64,000 nucleotides of DNA from Aldehydirespirator sp965204415 (lineage in GTDB: Bacteria; Actinomycetota; Acidimicrobiia; Acidimicrobiales; Aldehydirespiratoraceae): assembly GCA_965204415.1 (NCBI GenBank), contig CBDBEL010000003.1, forward strand, positions 434,001-498,000. Direction: 5' to 3'. Of this stretch, positions 44,358 through 54,960 are shown piece after piece; within the stretch, counting starts at the first letter, position 1; each line of letters opens with the position of its first letter. The position numbers and the translations under genes are program-made. The notes beneath the pieces were generated by a model that saw only the letters and a program-made list of their open reading frames with translations, searched no databases and was not told the DNA's origin.

Positions 44358-47300
44358 GGCGAGTCCCGAGCGGCTCGACCCGGAGGAACTGAGAGCCAGC
44401 CTCGACGCGGTCGATATCGCCGAGTTCTACCGGGCCCGGGCCGGCGCCGGCGTCGACCTCGGCGGGTCGTTCCGAACGCTGGCCTCGCTGTGGGCCCGCG
44501 ACGGCGAGGCGCTGGGCGAGGTGGCCCTGCCCGACGGCATCGACAGCGGCGGCGCAGAGCTGCATCCGCTGCTGCTGGACGGCTGCTTCCAGGTGATGGC
44601 CGCGGCCCGTCGAGCCTCCGGCGACGAGGACAGCATCCCCTACCTGCCGTTCGGATGGGAGCGGCTCGAGCTGCACGGCCCGCTGCCCGATCGGCTGGTC
44701 TGCCGTGCCCGGCTGCGCGAGCCGGGGGGCACAGACGCCGGCGGCGAGGCGACCGGGCCCCGCGAGGTCATCGCCGCCGACCTGCGCCTCTATGCCTACG
44801 ACGGCACTGAGCTGGGCCGGCTCGACGGTTACACCGTCAAGCGGGCGACGCGGGCCGCCCTGCTCTCAGCGACCGAGAGTCTCGACGACCTGCTGTATGA
44901 GGTGGTGTGGCGAGACCGAGCCCTGCCGCCGGGCGTCGTCGGGGCCGACTTCCTGGCCAGCCCGGCGGCGGTGGCAGCCCGCTCGGACACGTTCGCGGCG
45001 TACCTGGAGGCCGCGGGCGTCGACAGGACCAGCCGGGCTGAGCTGTTGAACGACCTGGAGCGGCTGTCATGGGCCTACGCGCTGATGACGCTGGAACGCC
45101 TGGGCTGGCAGCCCACCGAGGGCGGGTCGGTGGAGCCGGATGGGCTGCGCGAGCAGGTCGGCGTGCTGCCCGAGCACAGTCGCCTGTTCCGCCGGCTCTT
45201 CGAGATGCTGGCCCGAGCGGGTGTGGTCGAAGCCGCCGGTGACGGGTTCGTCGTCAGGCCCCGCCCCGAGGATCACAGCCCGCCGACGCTGCCCGCAGAC
45301 GCCGAGGCGTTCGGGTCGGATATGGCGGACCGCTACGAGCACGGCTCGACCGAGATCGGGCTGTTCCGGCGCAGCGCCGGAGCCCTGGCCGAGGTGCTGG
45401 TGGGCGACGCCGATCCGTTGACGCTGCTGTTCAGCAGCGGCGAGCCCACCGCGGCCGACCTGTACCTGAAGGCACCGGTGGCCAGGGCGGCCAACCAGAT
45501 GCTGGCCGACGCGGTGGCAACCCTGCTCGAACAGATGCCCGACGAGCGCAGGCTGCGGGTGATCGAAGTCGGGGCAGGCACGGGATCGGCCACCGCCGCG
45601 GTGCTGCCCCAACTGCCCGAGGGACGCTTCGACTACACCTACACCGACATCTCCGCTGGCTTCTTCGCGGAGGCCGAGGGCCGTTTCGGCGGGCGGGAGG
45701 CGTCGATCGAGTACCGGGTGCTCGACATAGAGCAGGACCCGGGCTCCCAAGGCTTCGACTACCACGCTTACGACCTGGTGATCGCGTCCAACGTGCTGCA
45801 CGCCACCCGCTACCTGTCCGAGACACTCGAGCACTGCCGGGATCTCCTGGCGCCGTCGGGTCATGTGGTGGCTCTGGAGAACCTGAGGGGACAGGGCTGG
45901 CTGGACCTGACCTTCGGGCAGCTGGACGGCTGGTGGCGCTTCGCCGACGCCTGCCGCCCCCACCATGCCCTGGCCAGTCCTGCGGTCTGGCGGCAGGCAC
46001 TCGACGACGCCGGCTTCGAGGGCGTCGAGGTCCTCGGCGCCGATGAAGCCGATCCTGACGTCGAGCCCGACCGGGGCGTGATCCTGGCCCAGGGTCCGGC
46101 CGATGTGACCGAACGGCCGGGAGTGTGGGTCCTGGCCGCCGATCGGGGCGGCGTGGCCGCCGAACTGGCCGAGCGGTTGGCGGCCCTCAACCAGACAGTG
46201 GTGCTGGCCGGCAGCGAGCCGTCTCCCGACCCGGGCTCGGTGCCCGACGGAGTTGTTCGGGCCGTGATCGACATGGAGAGTCGGACCGAATGGCTCGAAC
46301 TGCTCGGGACCCTTCCCGCCGGCCTCCCCCTGAACGGGGTCGTGCATGTCGCGGCGACCGACACCCACGGTGCGGGGGCCACCACCGAGCAGATGGCGAC
46401 CGCGGTGAGGCGGGCCGGCGCCAGCGCACTGGCGCTCGTGCAGGGCTTGGCCGACGCCGACGCGACCCCGGCCAAGGGCGTGTGGTTCGTCACCCGTGGT
46501 GGCCAGGTGCTGGACCACGAGTCCGTCGAGGGTGTGGCCGGCGCGGTGCTGTGGGGCCTCGGGAAGGTCGCAGCCCGCGAGGCCTCCCATCTCCAGCCGA
46601 GGATGATCGATCTGGACCCGGCCGCCGCGGAGCTGCCGCCCGACATACAGGACGAGTTCCTGCATCCCGATTCCGAGACTCACATCGCCTACCGGGTAGG
46701 GCGCCGCCAAGCAGCCCGGCTGGTCCGGTCCGGCGCCGGCGCCGAACGGCTGAAGCTGCCCGAGCCCGCCGGCGAGACACCCTGGCTGCTCGAGCCCGAC
46801 GAGGGCGGCGCGCTGGACGGACTGCGTGTGGAGACCGTCCCGGCCCGACCGCTGGAACCGGGCGAGGTACGGGTGGCGGTCGAGGCCACCGGACTCAACT
46901 TCTGGGACATGTTCCGATCGCTCGGCGTTATCGACGAGGGCCTGCTGGGAGGCGAGTTCTGCGGGCGGGTGCTGGAGGCCGGGCCGGGCGTGAGCACAGT
47001 CCAGGAGGGAGACCGGGTGGTCGGCCTCGCCTTCGGCACCTTCTCGGCGGAGACGGTGACCCGCGAGGAGATGGTGGCGCCGGCCCCACCCCACATCGGT
47101 GTCACCGCGCTGGCGACCATGCCCACCGCGTTCGTGTCGGCCGCGCTGTCGTTCGATCTTGCGGAGCTGAAGGCGGGCGAGCGGGTGCTCATCCACGCGG
47201 CCGCCGGCGGGGTCGGCCTGGCCGCCGTCCAGATGGCCCAGGCCGCCGGAGCCGAGGTGTTCGCCACCGCCAGCGCCCCGAAGCAGGCCTACCTGCGCTC

Positions 47301-50300
47301 GCTGGGCGTCGAGCATGTGTTCGACAGCCGATCGACGGCCTTCGGCGAGCAGATCCTCGAAGCCACCGGCGGTGAAGGCGTCGATGTGGTGCTCAACAGC
47401 CTCACCGGTCCCGGCTTCATCGACACCAGCCTGTCGTGCCTGGCCCGCGGGGGCCGGTTCGTGGAGCTGGCCAGGGTCGACATCCTGAGCCACGACGAGA
47501 TGTCGGCGGCCCGACCCGACGTGGGCTACTGGATCCTGGAATTGGACGTCTTGAAGGAGCACGACCCCGCCCGTCCGGGTGACGCCCTCAGGCGGGTGAT
47601 GCACCGCCTGGCCTCCGGCGAGTTGGCCCCGCTGGTGCACACCAGGTGGTCGCTGGCCGAGGCCGGTGCAGGCATGGAGTTCATGCGGGCCGCCCGCCAC
47701 ATCGGCAAGATCGTCTTCGCGGCCTCTCCCTTGGAGACAGGGCGGCTGCGCGGCGACCGGACCTACCTGGTCACTGGAGGCCTCGGCGGGATCGGCTGCA
47801 CGGTGGCGGGATGGCTGTTCGATCGAGGCGCCGGTGCCATAGTGCTCAACGGCCGGCGCGACCCGGACCCCGAAGCCGCCGAGGCCATCGCCGAGCTGCG
47901 CGAGCGGGGCGCGACGGTGAGCGTCGAGTTGGCCGACATCACCGACGCCGGCGCCGTGGACGCCATGCTGGCCCGAGTCTCCGACTCCCTGCCGCCGCTC
48001 GCGGGCGTCATCCACAGCGTCGGCGTGCTGTCCGACGCGGCCCTGACCAACCAGAGCTGGGAGAGTTTCGAGAGGGTGCTGTGGCCCAAGGTGCTCGGGG
48101 CCTGGCACCTGCACCGGGCGACCGCGGACCGTGACCTCGACATGTTCGTGCTGTTCTCCAGCGTGGCCGGCGTGCTGGGCAACCCGGGCCAGGCCAACCA
48201 CGCTGCGGCCAACGCCTTCCTCGATGTGCTCGCAGCCCACCGGCGCTCGCTGGGATTGGCAGGGCAGTCCATCGCGTGGGGGGCGTGGTCGGGGCTTGGC
48301 GAGGCCGAGGAGCAGCGCGAGCGGATAGCCGCGCAGCTGGAGGCCGCAGGCACGGGCTGGATCACCCCGCAGCACGGCATACGAGCCTTCGACCATCTCG
48401 TTCGCCAGGACACGACCGCGCCCATGGTGGCCTCCGTGGACTGGCAGACGGTGGCCGACGATCACGAGAGCCGTTCGCCCCTGCTGGAGGACCTGCTGGC
48501 CGCGGTGGCCGGCCAGGCCGGAGGCCACCAGGACCCACAGGCCGACCTGCTGTCGGAGTTGGGCGCGTCGCCCGCTACGGAGCACGAAGAGCTCCTGGCC
48601 GGATTCCTTCAGCGAGAACTGCAGGCGGTGATGCGCCTGCCGGACCTTCCGGCTCCCTCCGTCGAGTTCGCCGACCTGGGGATGGACTCCCTGATGGCGG
48701 TGGAGTTGAGGAACCGCGTCAACCGCGGCCTCGCGGGCGCGTACACCGCCGGCAACACCGTGGTCTTCGACTATCCGAGCGTTCAGAGCCTCGCGGCCTA
48801 CCTGGCGTCGGAGCTCGCCGAGTCGGGCGGCATCGAAGCGCCCGACGGCACGCAGGAAGGACGCTTCGCCATCCAGGCCCCCGCCGCCACGGGCGGCACC
48901 GAGGCGGTCCAGGAGGCTGTTCAGCCAGAGAAGGTCCAGCCGGACCAGGATCAACGGGACCAGCGGCAAGCAGACGTGCCGGAGCGTCCGGCGCCGAAGG
49001 CGGTCGCACCCGTCATGCCGTCGAGTCCAACCGCCAACGACGGGATCGCCATCGTCGGGATGGCCTGCCGGTTCCCCGGTGCGGACGACCTGCACAGCTT
49101 CTGGCGCCAGCTCGAAGCAGGCGAGAACGCGGTCACCGACGGGCGCCGGGATCCCGGCCCCTGGAACGGGGCCTCCGGGGACCCGGCCAACTCCGATCCC
49201 TCCAGCCGGATCGGTGCCTACGTGGAGGGCATCGACCGGTTCGATGCGGGCTTCTTCCGGATCAGACCGATCGAGGCCCGCATGATGGACCCGCAGCAGC
49301 GCATGCTGCTGGAGACGACCTGGCACGCCCTCGAGGACGCCGGCATCGACCCGGCCGGCCTGAAGGGGAGCCGCACCGGGGTGTACGCCGGGATCGGCGG
49401 CAGCAGCGAGTACCGCAGAGTCATCGCCGCGGCCGGACGGGGCGACAGCTACTTTGGCACGACTTCAAGCGTGGCCGTCGGGAGGATTGCGTTCACTCTG
49501 GGCCTGGCCGGCCCGGCCGTGCCCTTCGACCTGGCCTGCGCCTCCTCGCTTGTGGCTGTGCACCATGCGGTCGCGGCGCTGCAGCAAGGCGAGGTGGACC
49601 TGGCTCTGGCCGGAGGCACCAATGCCGTCCTTTCCCCGTCGATCACGAAGTTCCTGGCCGAGACTCAGATGCTGTCCGCCAGCGGGCAGTGCCGAGCGTT
49701 CGACGCCGGCGCGGACGGCTACGTCCGGGGCGAGGGCTGCGGGATGGTGGCCCTCAAGCGGCTGGACGATGCCATCGCCGACGGCGACCGGGTCTGGGCG
49801 GTGGTGCGGGGCACGGCCGTCAACCAGAACGCCACCGGCCTGGGCCTCACCCAGCCCAACGGTCCCGCGCAGATGCAGGCCATGGAGCAGGCTCTCGCCC
49901 GGGCGGACCTGGACCCAGCCGACATCGACTACCTGGAAGCCCACGGGCCGGGCTCCCGGTTCGGCGACGCGGTCGAGATGAACGCGGCCGCGACCGTCTA
50001 CGGTAGGGGCCGCGATGACGAGCGGCCGCTGCTGGTCGGCTCGGTCAAGACCAACATCGGTCACCTGGAGTGCGCGTCGGCGGTGGCCGGCCTGATCAAG
50101 ACGGTGCTGGCCATGGACCAGGGGACGATCCCCAGGCATCTGCATCTGAGCGAGCCCAGCGAACAGATCGACTGGGACCGGCTGCCCGTGCGGGTAACCA
50201 CAGAAGCGACGAACTGGCCGGCCACCTCCGGACGGCCCCGGCTAGCGGCGGTGAACTCCTTCGCGATCTCAGGCGCCAACGCGCATCTCGTGCTGGAGGG

Positions 50301-50819
50301 ATACGAGCCTTCATCGACGGACGCTTCGGCTGCCGGCTCCCCCGGACGGACGCAACCGGTGGATCGCACGCGGTTGCTGCCGCTGTCGGCTCATTCGGAC
50401 CGGGCACTCCAGGAGCTTGCGGAGCGATATCTCGCATGGCTCGACGAGCGGGCCGGCGAGCTGTCAGCCTCGGAGGCCGCGGCCGAGCCTCTGGCCGACA
50501 TGGCGTGGACGGCGAGTGTCGGACGCAGCCATCTCGAGTGCCGGGCCACGGTCTTGTTCAGCGACGTCAGGGCGCTGCGGGAGGGACTGCAAGCAGTATC
50601 CGGTGACGGCTCCGGATGGGCCGGCCCGCCCGCAGCCGGCGACGACCGGACTCCAGTCGAGGCTGTTGCGGCCGAGTACGAGACCGGCGGCGATGTGTCC
50701 TTTAACCACTTGTTCGAAGGGGAGACACGACGCCGGATCTCGCTGCCGGGCTACCCCTTCCAGCGCCGCCGCTATTGGGTGGAGCCGCTACAAGCAAGCT
50801 GAAGAACTGACCCGATGTC

Positions 50820-50857
50820 GACCTGATATTGACCTGATATTGTCGGCTCGCTAGGGT
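50820..50857 (+). promoter_or_regulatory. 11-base direct repeats before the free ACP gene (SARP-like operator?)
   Basis: gacctgatatt occurs twice in perfect tandem at 50820-50830 and 50831-50841. The 11-base period matches the spacing of heptamer sites bound by Streptomyces antibiotic regulatory proteins. A -10-like TAGGGT (TANNNT) follows at 50852-50857. It lies between the PKS stop and the ACP start. Operator identity is inferred only from period and position. Confidence 0.4.
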
Positions 50858-50894
50858 TCCGCGGTCATTCACGTGACAGAAAGGAACGCCTTCT

Positions 50895-51140
50895 ATGTCC
50901 TCCATCGAAGAACGCATTCGTAACTTGGTCGACCAGAGCCTCACCATCGAAGGACGCTCACCAGGCCAGCCACTGAGATCGGATGTGAGCATTATTGACA
51001 CCGGGGTCAACTCCACCGACATAGTGGCCTTCTGGAGACTCGTGTGCGAGGAGTTCGGCATCGACATCCCCGCCGAGGATTTTGCCGAGCTTCTCACGCC
51101 GACGGACCTCGTCGCCTACATCGAAGCCCGGGGCGGCTGA
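50895..51140 (+). CDS. Free-standing acyl carrier protein
   Basis: The ATG follows AAAGGA. The 81-residue acidic protein has the four-helix ACP layout; the pantetheine serine is in DTGVNSTDIV, a variant of the usual DSL motif with Asn-Ser-Thr. It lies directly after the synthase whose second KS lacks both AT and ACP, so it probably supplies the carrier for that last module. The phosphopantetheinyl transferase downstream would activate it. Confidence 0.85.
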   Translation: MSSIEERIRNLVDQSLTIEGRSPGQPLRSDVSIIDTGVNSTDIVAFWRLVCEEFGIDIPAEDFAELLTPTDLVAYIEARGG

Positions 51141-51218
51141 GTTCTCTCGATCGAACGCACTGGCACGCTCGCCCCGAGTCCTGGATCGCTAGTCCGCGAG
51201 ACCAAGAGAGTGCTGGCC

Positions 51219-51932
51219 ATGACGGCGTCCGAACTCTCGGGCGGCTGGTGGCGGTCGTTCAGACAGCTTGACGGTGTCGCCGTCGTACATGTCGACCTCG
51301 CTCCCGACGCGGCCAGCGAAGAGCGGGCTTGGAGTTGGCTCGACGAGGAGGAACGGCTCCGCTGGCAGCGCTTCCAGAACGAGGGCGCCAGGCGCCGGTA
51401 CGCGCGGTGTCGGGCGTCGCTGCGTGCGCTGCTGTGCACCGCACTTGACTGCAGCAACCAGAGTCTCGCATTCGACGCGACTGCACATGGCAAGCCCTAT
51501 GCCACGGTGAGGGGGGTGCAGGCCCCGGTTAGCTTCAATGTCAGCCACAGCGGCCAGCACGGTCTGATCGCCCTAGCGCACGGAGGACACGTGGGAGTCG
51601 ATGTGGAAGAGCCGGTCTCGCACCGCCACCTCGATGTGCTGATCGCGGGGATTCTGAGCCCTCTGGAGCAGGCGGAACTGGCAGCGGCCACCGGGCACCG
51701 CAAGCTCCGCCTGTTCCTCCGCCTCTGGACGATCAAAGAGGCGCTCAGCAAAGCCCACGGGATGGGACTCTCGCTGGATGTGTCCGGGTTCGAGGTGCCA
51801 CAGAACATGCGCGACGGGGACAAGCGCGGCGTCTTCCGGTTCTCCCACATGCCCGACGTCGCCTGGAGACTCGAGAACATCGGCACGGACCGGTTCGCGG
51901 CCGCAGTCGCCTACGCAGGGGACCAGCAATGA
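51219..51932 (+). CDS. Sfp-type 4'-phosphopantetheinyl transferase
   Basis: ATG 51219 is preferred over GTG 51210. The 237 residues contain the Sfp-family motifs in order: HGKPY near the middle, FNVSHSG, GVDVEE (Mg-binding Asp and Glu) and WTIKEALSKAHG. The enzyme moves the phosphopantetheine arm from CoA to the serine of carrier proteins, here presumably the synthase ACP domain and the free ACP. Its presence in the cluster supports a dedicated secondary-metabolic system. It overlaps the PhyH-like gene by ATGA. Confidence 0.92.
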   Translation: MTASELSGGWWRSFRQLDGVAVVHVDLAPDAASEERAWSWLDEEERLRWQRFQNEGARRRYARCRASLRALLCTALDCSNQSLAFDATAHGKPYATVRGVQAPVSFNVSHSGQHGLIALAHGGHVGVDVEEPVSHRHLDVLIAGILSPLEQAELAAATGHRKLRLFLRLWTIKEALSKAHGMGLSLDVSGFEVPQNMRDGDKRGVFRFSHMPDVAWRLENIGTDRFAAAVAYAGDQQ

Positions 51933-52855
51933 CATCGGCCGCTCCGTTGAGACCCGTGACCAGCGACGAGATCGAGGTATTCCACCGCGACGGGGCGGTG
52001 ATGCTGGAGGGGGTGCTTGCGCCTGAGTGGGTGGACCTGATTGCCCGCGGCCTGGAGGAGTGCTTCGCTGAGCGCGACCACCAGTCCAGCGAGATCGTGT
52101 CCCAGGGGGCGGTCCTGCGAGCCGACCACCTGTTGGCGACCCGGTCCAGCAGCATTCGCCGGTTCGTCCACGAGTCGCCGGTCGGCGGACTGGTGGGCTC
52201 CGTGCTGGACAGTCCGGTGCGCTTCTACATAGATCAGATGTTCTTCAGGCGTTCTGGTGTGATGGCCCCCACCCCGTGGCATCAGGACATCGGCTACCAC
52301 AACGTCGAGGGCGAGGACTTGGTGAGGGCCTGGGCGTCGCCCGACCCGGTGCCCCGCCGCGGCAGCCTCGAAGTGGTCCGGGGGTCTCACCGCTGGAACG
52401 TCACGTACCGGCCGATGGTGGGGCGAGACCCCGACATGTCGGACGAGGAGAACGCGCTGCGGATGGCTTTGGCCCGCAAGCGCGGTGTCTACGAGAAGGG
52501 CGGTGAGGACTTCGCCTACCGCAAAGTGGTGATGGACAAGTCGCTGCCGCCCACTCCCGACGTGCTAGGGAATCGCGACTCGTTCGACGTGGTGGGATGG
52601 GACTGCAAGCCCGGAGACGTCATCCTGTTCCACGGGAACCTTCTCCACGGGACGGCCGATGGGGTGACCCTGGAACGCGATCGGCGGGCCTACGCCGCCT
52701 TCTTCGCCGGTCCCAAGGCCCGATACATCCACCGAGTGGGCCAGACCGTGCCGGAGCCCCCGGGTCTGGCGGAGCACGAGCCCCAGACGGGCCAGACCCT
52801 CGACAGCTTCGGTGACGTGTTCCCTCTGGTGTGGTCGCCGGGAGACTGGAACTGA
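51929..52855 (+). CDS. Phytanoyl-CoA dioxygenase (PhyH) family protein
   Basis: The 308-residue Fe(II)/2-oxoglutarate oxygenase shows the metal triad as the HQD motif in TPWHQDIGYH and the distal His in NLLHGTAD, with the 2-oxoglutarate-binding Arg in RRAYAAFF. PRRGSLEVVRGSHRWN is the usual strand preceding the second lobe. It hydroxylates a carbon, often alpha or beta to a carbonyl, in lipids or natural products. Translationally coupled to the transferase, it is a likely tailoring enzyme for the synthase product. Confidence 0.88.
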   Translation: MTSAAPLRPVTSDEIEVFHRDGAVMLEGVLAPEWVDLIARGLEECFAERDHQSSEIVSQGAVLRADHLLATRSSSIRRFVHESPVGGLVGSVLDSPVRFYIDQMFFRRSGVMAPTPWHQDIGYHNVEGEDLVRAWASPDPVPRRGSLEVVRGSHRWNVTYRPMVGRDPDMSDEENALRMALARKRGVYEKGGEDFAYRKVVMDKSLPPTPDVLGNRDSFDVVGWDCKPGDVILFHGNLLHGTADGVTLERDRRAYAAFFAGPKARYIHRVGQTVPEPPGLAEHEPQTGQTLDSFGDVFPLVWSPGDWN

Positions 52856-52915
52856 TCCGGCCGCCCAGCCCGCGCCCTCCCGGCGCGCCGCGGGCGATTT
52901 GGGTACGTTTCGGCG

Positions 52916-54571
52916 ATGGCAGCCGATTGGCCGGTCGCGGACGGGGCCGCTCCGATCCCCGAGGGGGTGCTGGCTGCGGCGGCCGCTGGCCAGGCAACGC
53001 TTCGCGACAAGCTCGAGGCACTGCGCTCGCTGAGCGAGCCGTTCCCCGAGACCGTTGGACCCGCGGCCGGGGACCGCTGGATATCTGACGCCGAGCCGCA
53101 CCTAGCCGCATCCGGCGCGCCGCCAGCACCGGACGCGTCACAGGGCATGGCACCGGGCCGGTCCGGTGAGGACCTAGCTGACCTCAGTGCGGCGGCGCTG
53201 CTGGAGGGCTACCGGGCCGGGGCGTTCGACCCGGTCGAGGTGGTCGACGCCTGCCTGGACCGCATCGACGGCACCGATGACGCCGTCGGGGCGGTCGTGG
53301 CCCTCGACCGGACCGCCCGTCGGCAGGCCGCCCGCTCGGCCGAGCGCTGGCGCAAGGGCGAGGCCGAGCCGCTGGAGGGTGTCCCCGTCGGCGTGAAGGA
53401 CATCATCGACACCCGGGGCCTGCGCACCGAGGCCGGATCGACGCTGTTCGCCGGCAATGTCCCTGCCGCCGACGCCACCGTGGTGGCCCGGTTGCGGGAA
53501 GCGGGCGCGGTCATCCTGGCCAAGACCACCACCCCGGAGTTCGCCTTCGGCGACGAGTCCGGCGACGGCGTGGCCAACCCCGCTGCGCCGGGCCGGTGGG
53601 CGGGCGGGAGCTCGTCAGGGTCGGCCGCGGGCCTGGCCGCCGGGCTGTTCCCGGTGGCGCTCGGCAGCGACACCGGCGGGTCCATCCGGGTGCCCTCGTC
53701 GTACTGCGGCGTGAGCGGGATCAAGCCCACGTTCGGGCGGGTTCCCCGCGACGGCGTGTTCGGCGTGTCCTGGACGCTGGACCACGTGGGACCCATGGCC
53801 CGCACCGTCGAGGACCTGGCGCTGGTTCTGGGCGTGATCGCGGGGGGATGCGACGCCGATCCGTACGCGTCGAAGCGGCCGGTACCCGACTACGACCGGC
53901 TGGCCGGATCGTTCCGGGGGACACGCGTCGGCGTGGTCGAGGGATGGCTGGCCGAGGGCTGCTCGCCGGGTGTGGACGCCGCTGTCTCCGGCGCTCTGGC
54001 CCGATTAGAGGAGCTCGGCTGCACCGTCGAGCCGGTGCCGTTCCGGCACGCCGAGTTGGCCGGGATCGTCGCCTGGGTCATCACCGTGGTTGAGTTCGCC
54101 GCCCTCCACGGGAGCAACATGGACCGCATCGGCGAGTTCACCGGATCGGCGGCCTGCCGGCTGGCGGCCGGAGCCCGGACCAGCGCCTCCGACTACCTGA
54201 AGGCTCTGCGAGCTCGCAGCCTCGTGCAGCAGGACCTCGACGCCGCCTTCGAGGAGGTCGATGTGCTGGTCACCGCGGCCACGCCGACCTCGGCGCCCGA
54301 TCCGGCCAGCTTCTTCGACGACGGCGACCGGCTCTGGCTCGACAAGGTGGCCCGCACGCTTCTGCCGTTCAACGTCACCGGCCAGCCCGCGCTGGTGTTG
54401 CCGGCCGGTGTCGACGAGGACCGTCCCGCTGCGGTCCAGATCGTCGCTCCGCCCCAGGCCGACGCCCTGTGCCTGCAGATCGGTGCCGCTCCTTCAGAGA
54501 GCGTCCTGATCCCACTGGAAGCACGACCCAGACGAGATAACGGTGATTCTCCAGTATTTTTCATTGATTGA
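52916..54571 (+). CDS. Amidase-signature family hydrolase
   Basis: The 551-residue protein has the Ser-cisSer-Lys core: GVPVGVKDIIDTRG (catalytic Lys), AGGSSSGSAAGLAAGL and GSDTGGSIRVPSSYCG (the two serines), then GIKPTFGRVPRDGVFG. Residues 1-85 are an extra Ala/Pro-rich N-terminal piece like those of longer amidases and allophanate hydrolase-like proteins. The last ~35 residues (after DALCLQIGAA) look unlike family members and may result from a late frameshift. It cleaves an amide or nitrile-derived amide. It lies 60 bases after the PhyH gene; a role in either biosynthesis or nitrogen recovery is possible. Confidence 0.85.
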   Translation: MAADWPVADGAAPIPEGVLAAAAAGQATLRDKLEALRSLSEPFPETVGPAAGDRWISDAEPHLAASGAPPAPDASQGMAPGRSGEDLADLSAAALLEGYRAGAFDPVEVVDACLDRIDGTDDAVGAVVALDRTARRQAARSAERWRKGEAEPLEGVPVGVKDIIDTRGLRTEAGSTLFAGNVPAADATVVARLREAGAVILAKTTTPEFAFGDESGDGVANPAAPGRWAGGSSSGSAAGLAAGLFPVALGSDTGGSIRVPSSYCGVSGIKPTFGRVPRDGVFGVSWTLDHVGPMARTVEDLALVLGVIAGGCDADPYASKRPVPDYDRLAGSFRGTRVGVVEGWLAEGCSPGVDAAVSGALARLEELGCTVEPVPFRHAELAGIVAWVITVVEFAALHGSNMDRIGEFTGSAACRLAAGARTSASDYLKALRARSLVQQDLDAAFEEVDVLVTAATPTSAPDPASFFDDGDRLWLDKVARTLLPFNVTGQPALVLPAGVDEDRPAAVQIVAPPQADALCLQIGAAPSESVLIPLEARPRRDNGDSPVFFID

Positions 54572-54638
54572 TGTTGCATCACGCTAACGGCCTGCTACGA
54601 TCACTGTCGTCACGACCGAGCCCGGAAGGAATGGCACC

Positions 54639-54839
54639 ATGGAAGCTGCAGATGTGCCCTCGCCCGCCGTCCCGACCGACACGCTGGCCACCATCAAGGA
54701 CTTGCAGGTTCTGGAGTCGAGACTGACGGCTGTGATCCACAAGGAGATCGCGGAGCTGACCAAGACGATGATGAGGGTCGCGTTGATGATGGTCGCGGCC
54801 TTCGCGGGAGCGCTGGTCACCGTAGCGCTCGTCGTCTAG
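54639..54839 (+). CDS. Small membrane-anchored coiled-coil protein
   Basis: A GGAAGG site precedes the ATG. The 66-residue product has a short disordered start, a coiled coil about 18-43 (IKDLQVLESRLTAVIHKEIAEL) and one C-terminal membrane helix about 45-66. No family is recognised. Related small proteins with the reverse order (helix, then coiled coil) occur at 63024 and 63354. It could be a scaffold or a small regulator at the membrane; this is guesswork. Confidence 0.6.
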   Translation: MEAADVPSPAVPTDTLATIKDLQVLESRLTAVIHKEIAELTKTMMRVALMMVAAFAGALVTVALVV

Positions 54840-54855
54840 GGGGTGCTTCTCCCCC
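54839..54855 (+). terminator. Weak terminator-like hairpin after the small membrane gene
   Basis: GGGGG (54839-54843) and CCCCC (54851-54855) can pair around a 7-base loop directly at the stop codon of the small gene. There is no T-run, so it is only a possible terminator before the oxygenase operon at 54961. Confidence 0.25.
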
Positions 54856-54960
54856 ACGGGCTGTCGGCCACGCCCGACATGAAGCAGCCCGATCCGACCA
54901 ACTAGGTTCAGCGGCGGGGGATACCCTGCCGCACGCGCCGACCTAGCGGAGACACGAGCC

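Noticed and set aside
45067..49326. Very long open frame on the minus strand, over 1,400 codons, within the synthase region
   Set aside because: It is antisense to well-supported PKS domains; its translation is rich in Gly, His, Arg and Val with no domain, as expected from third-position G/C bias.
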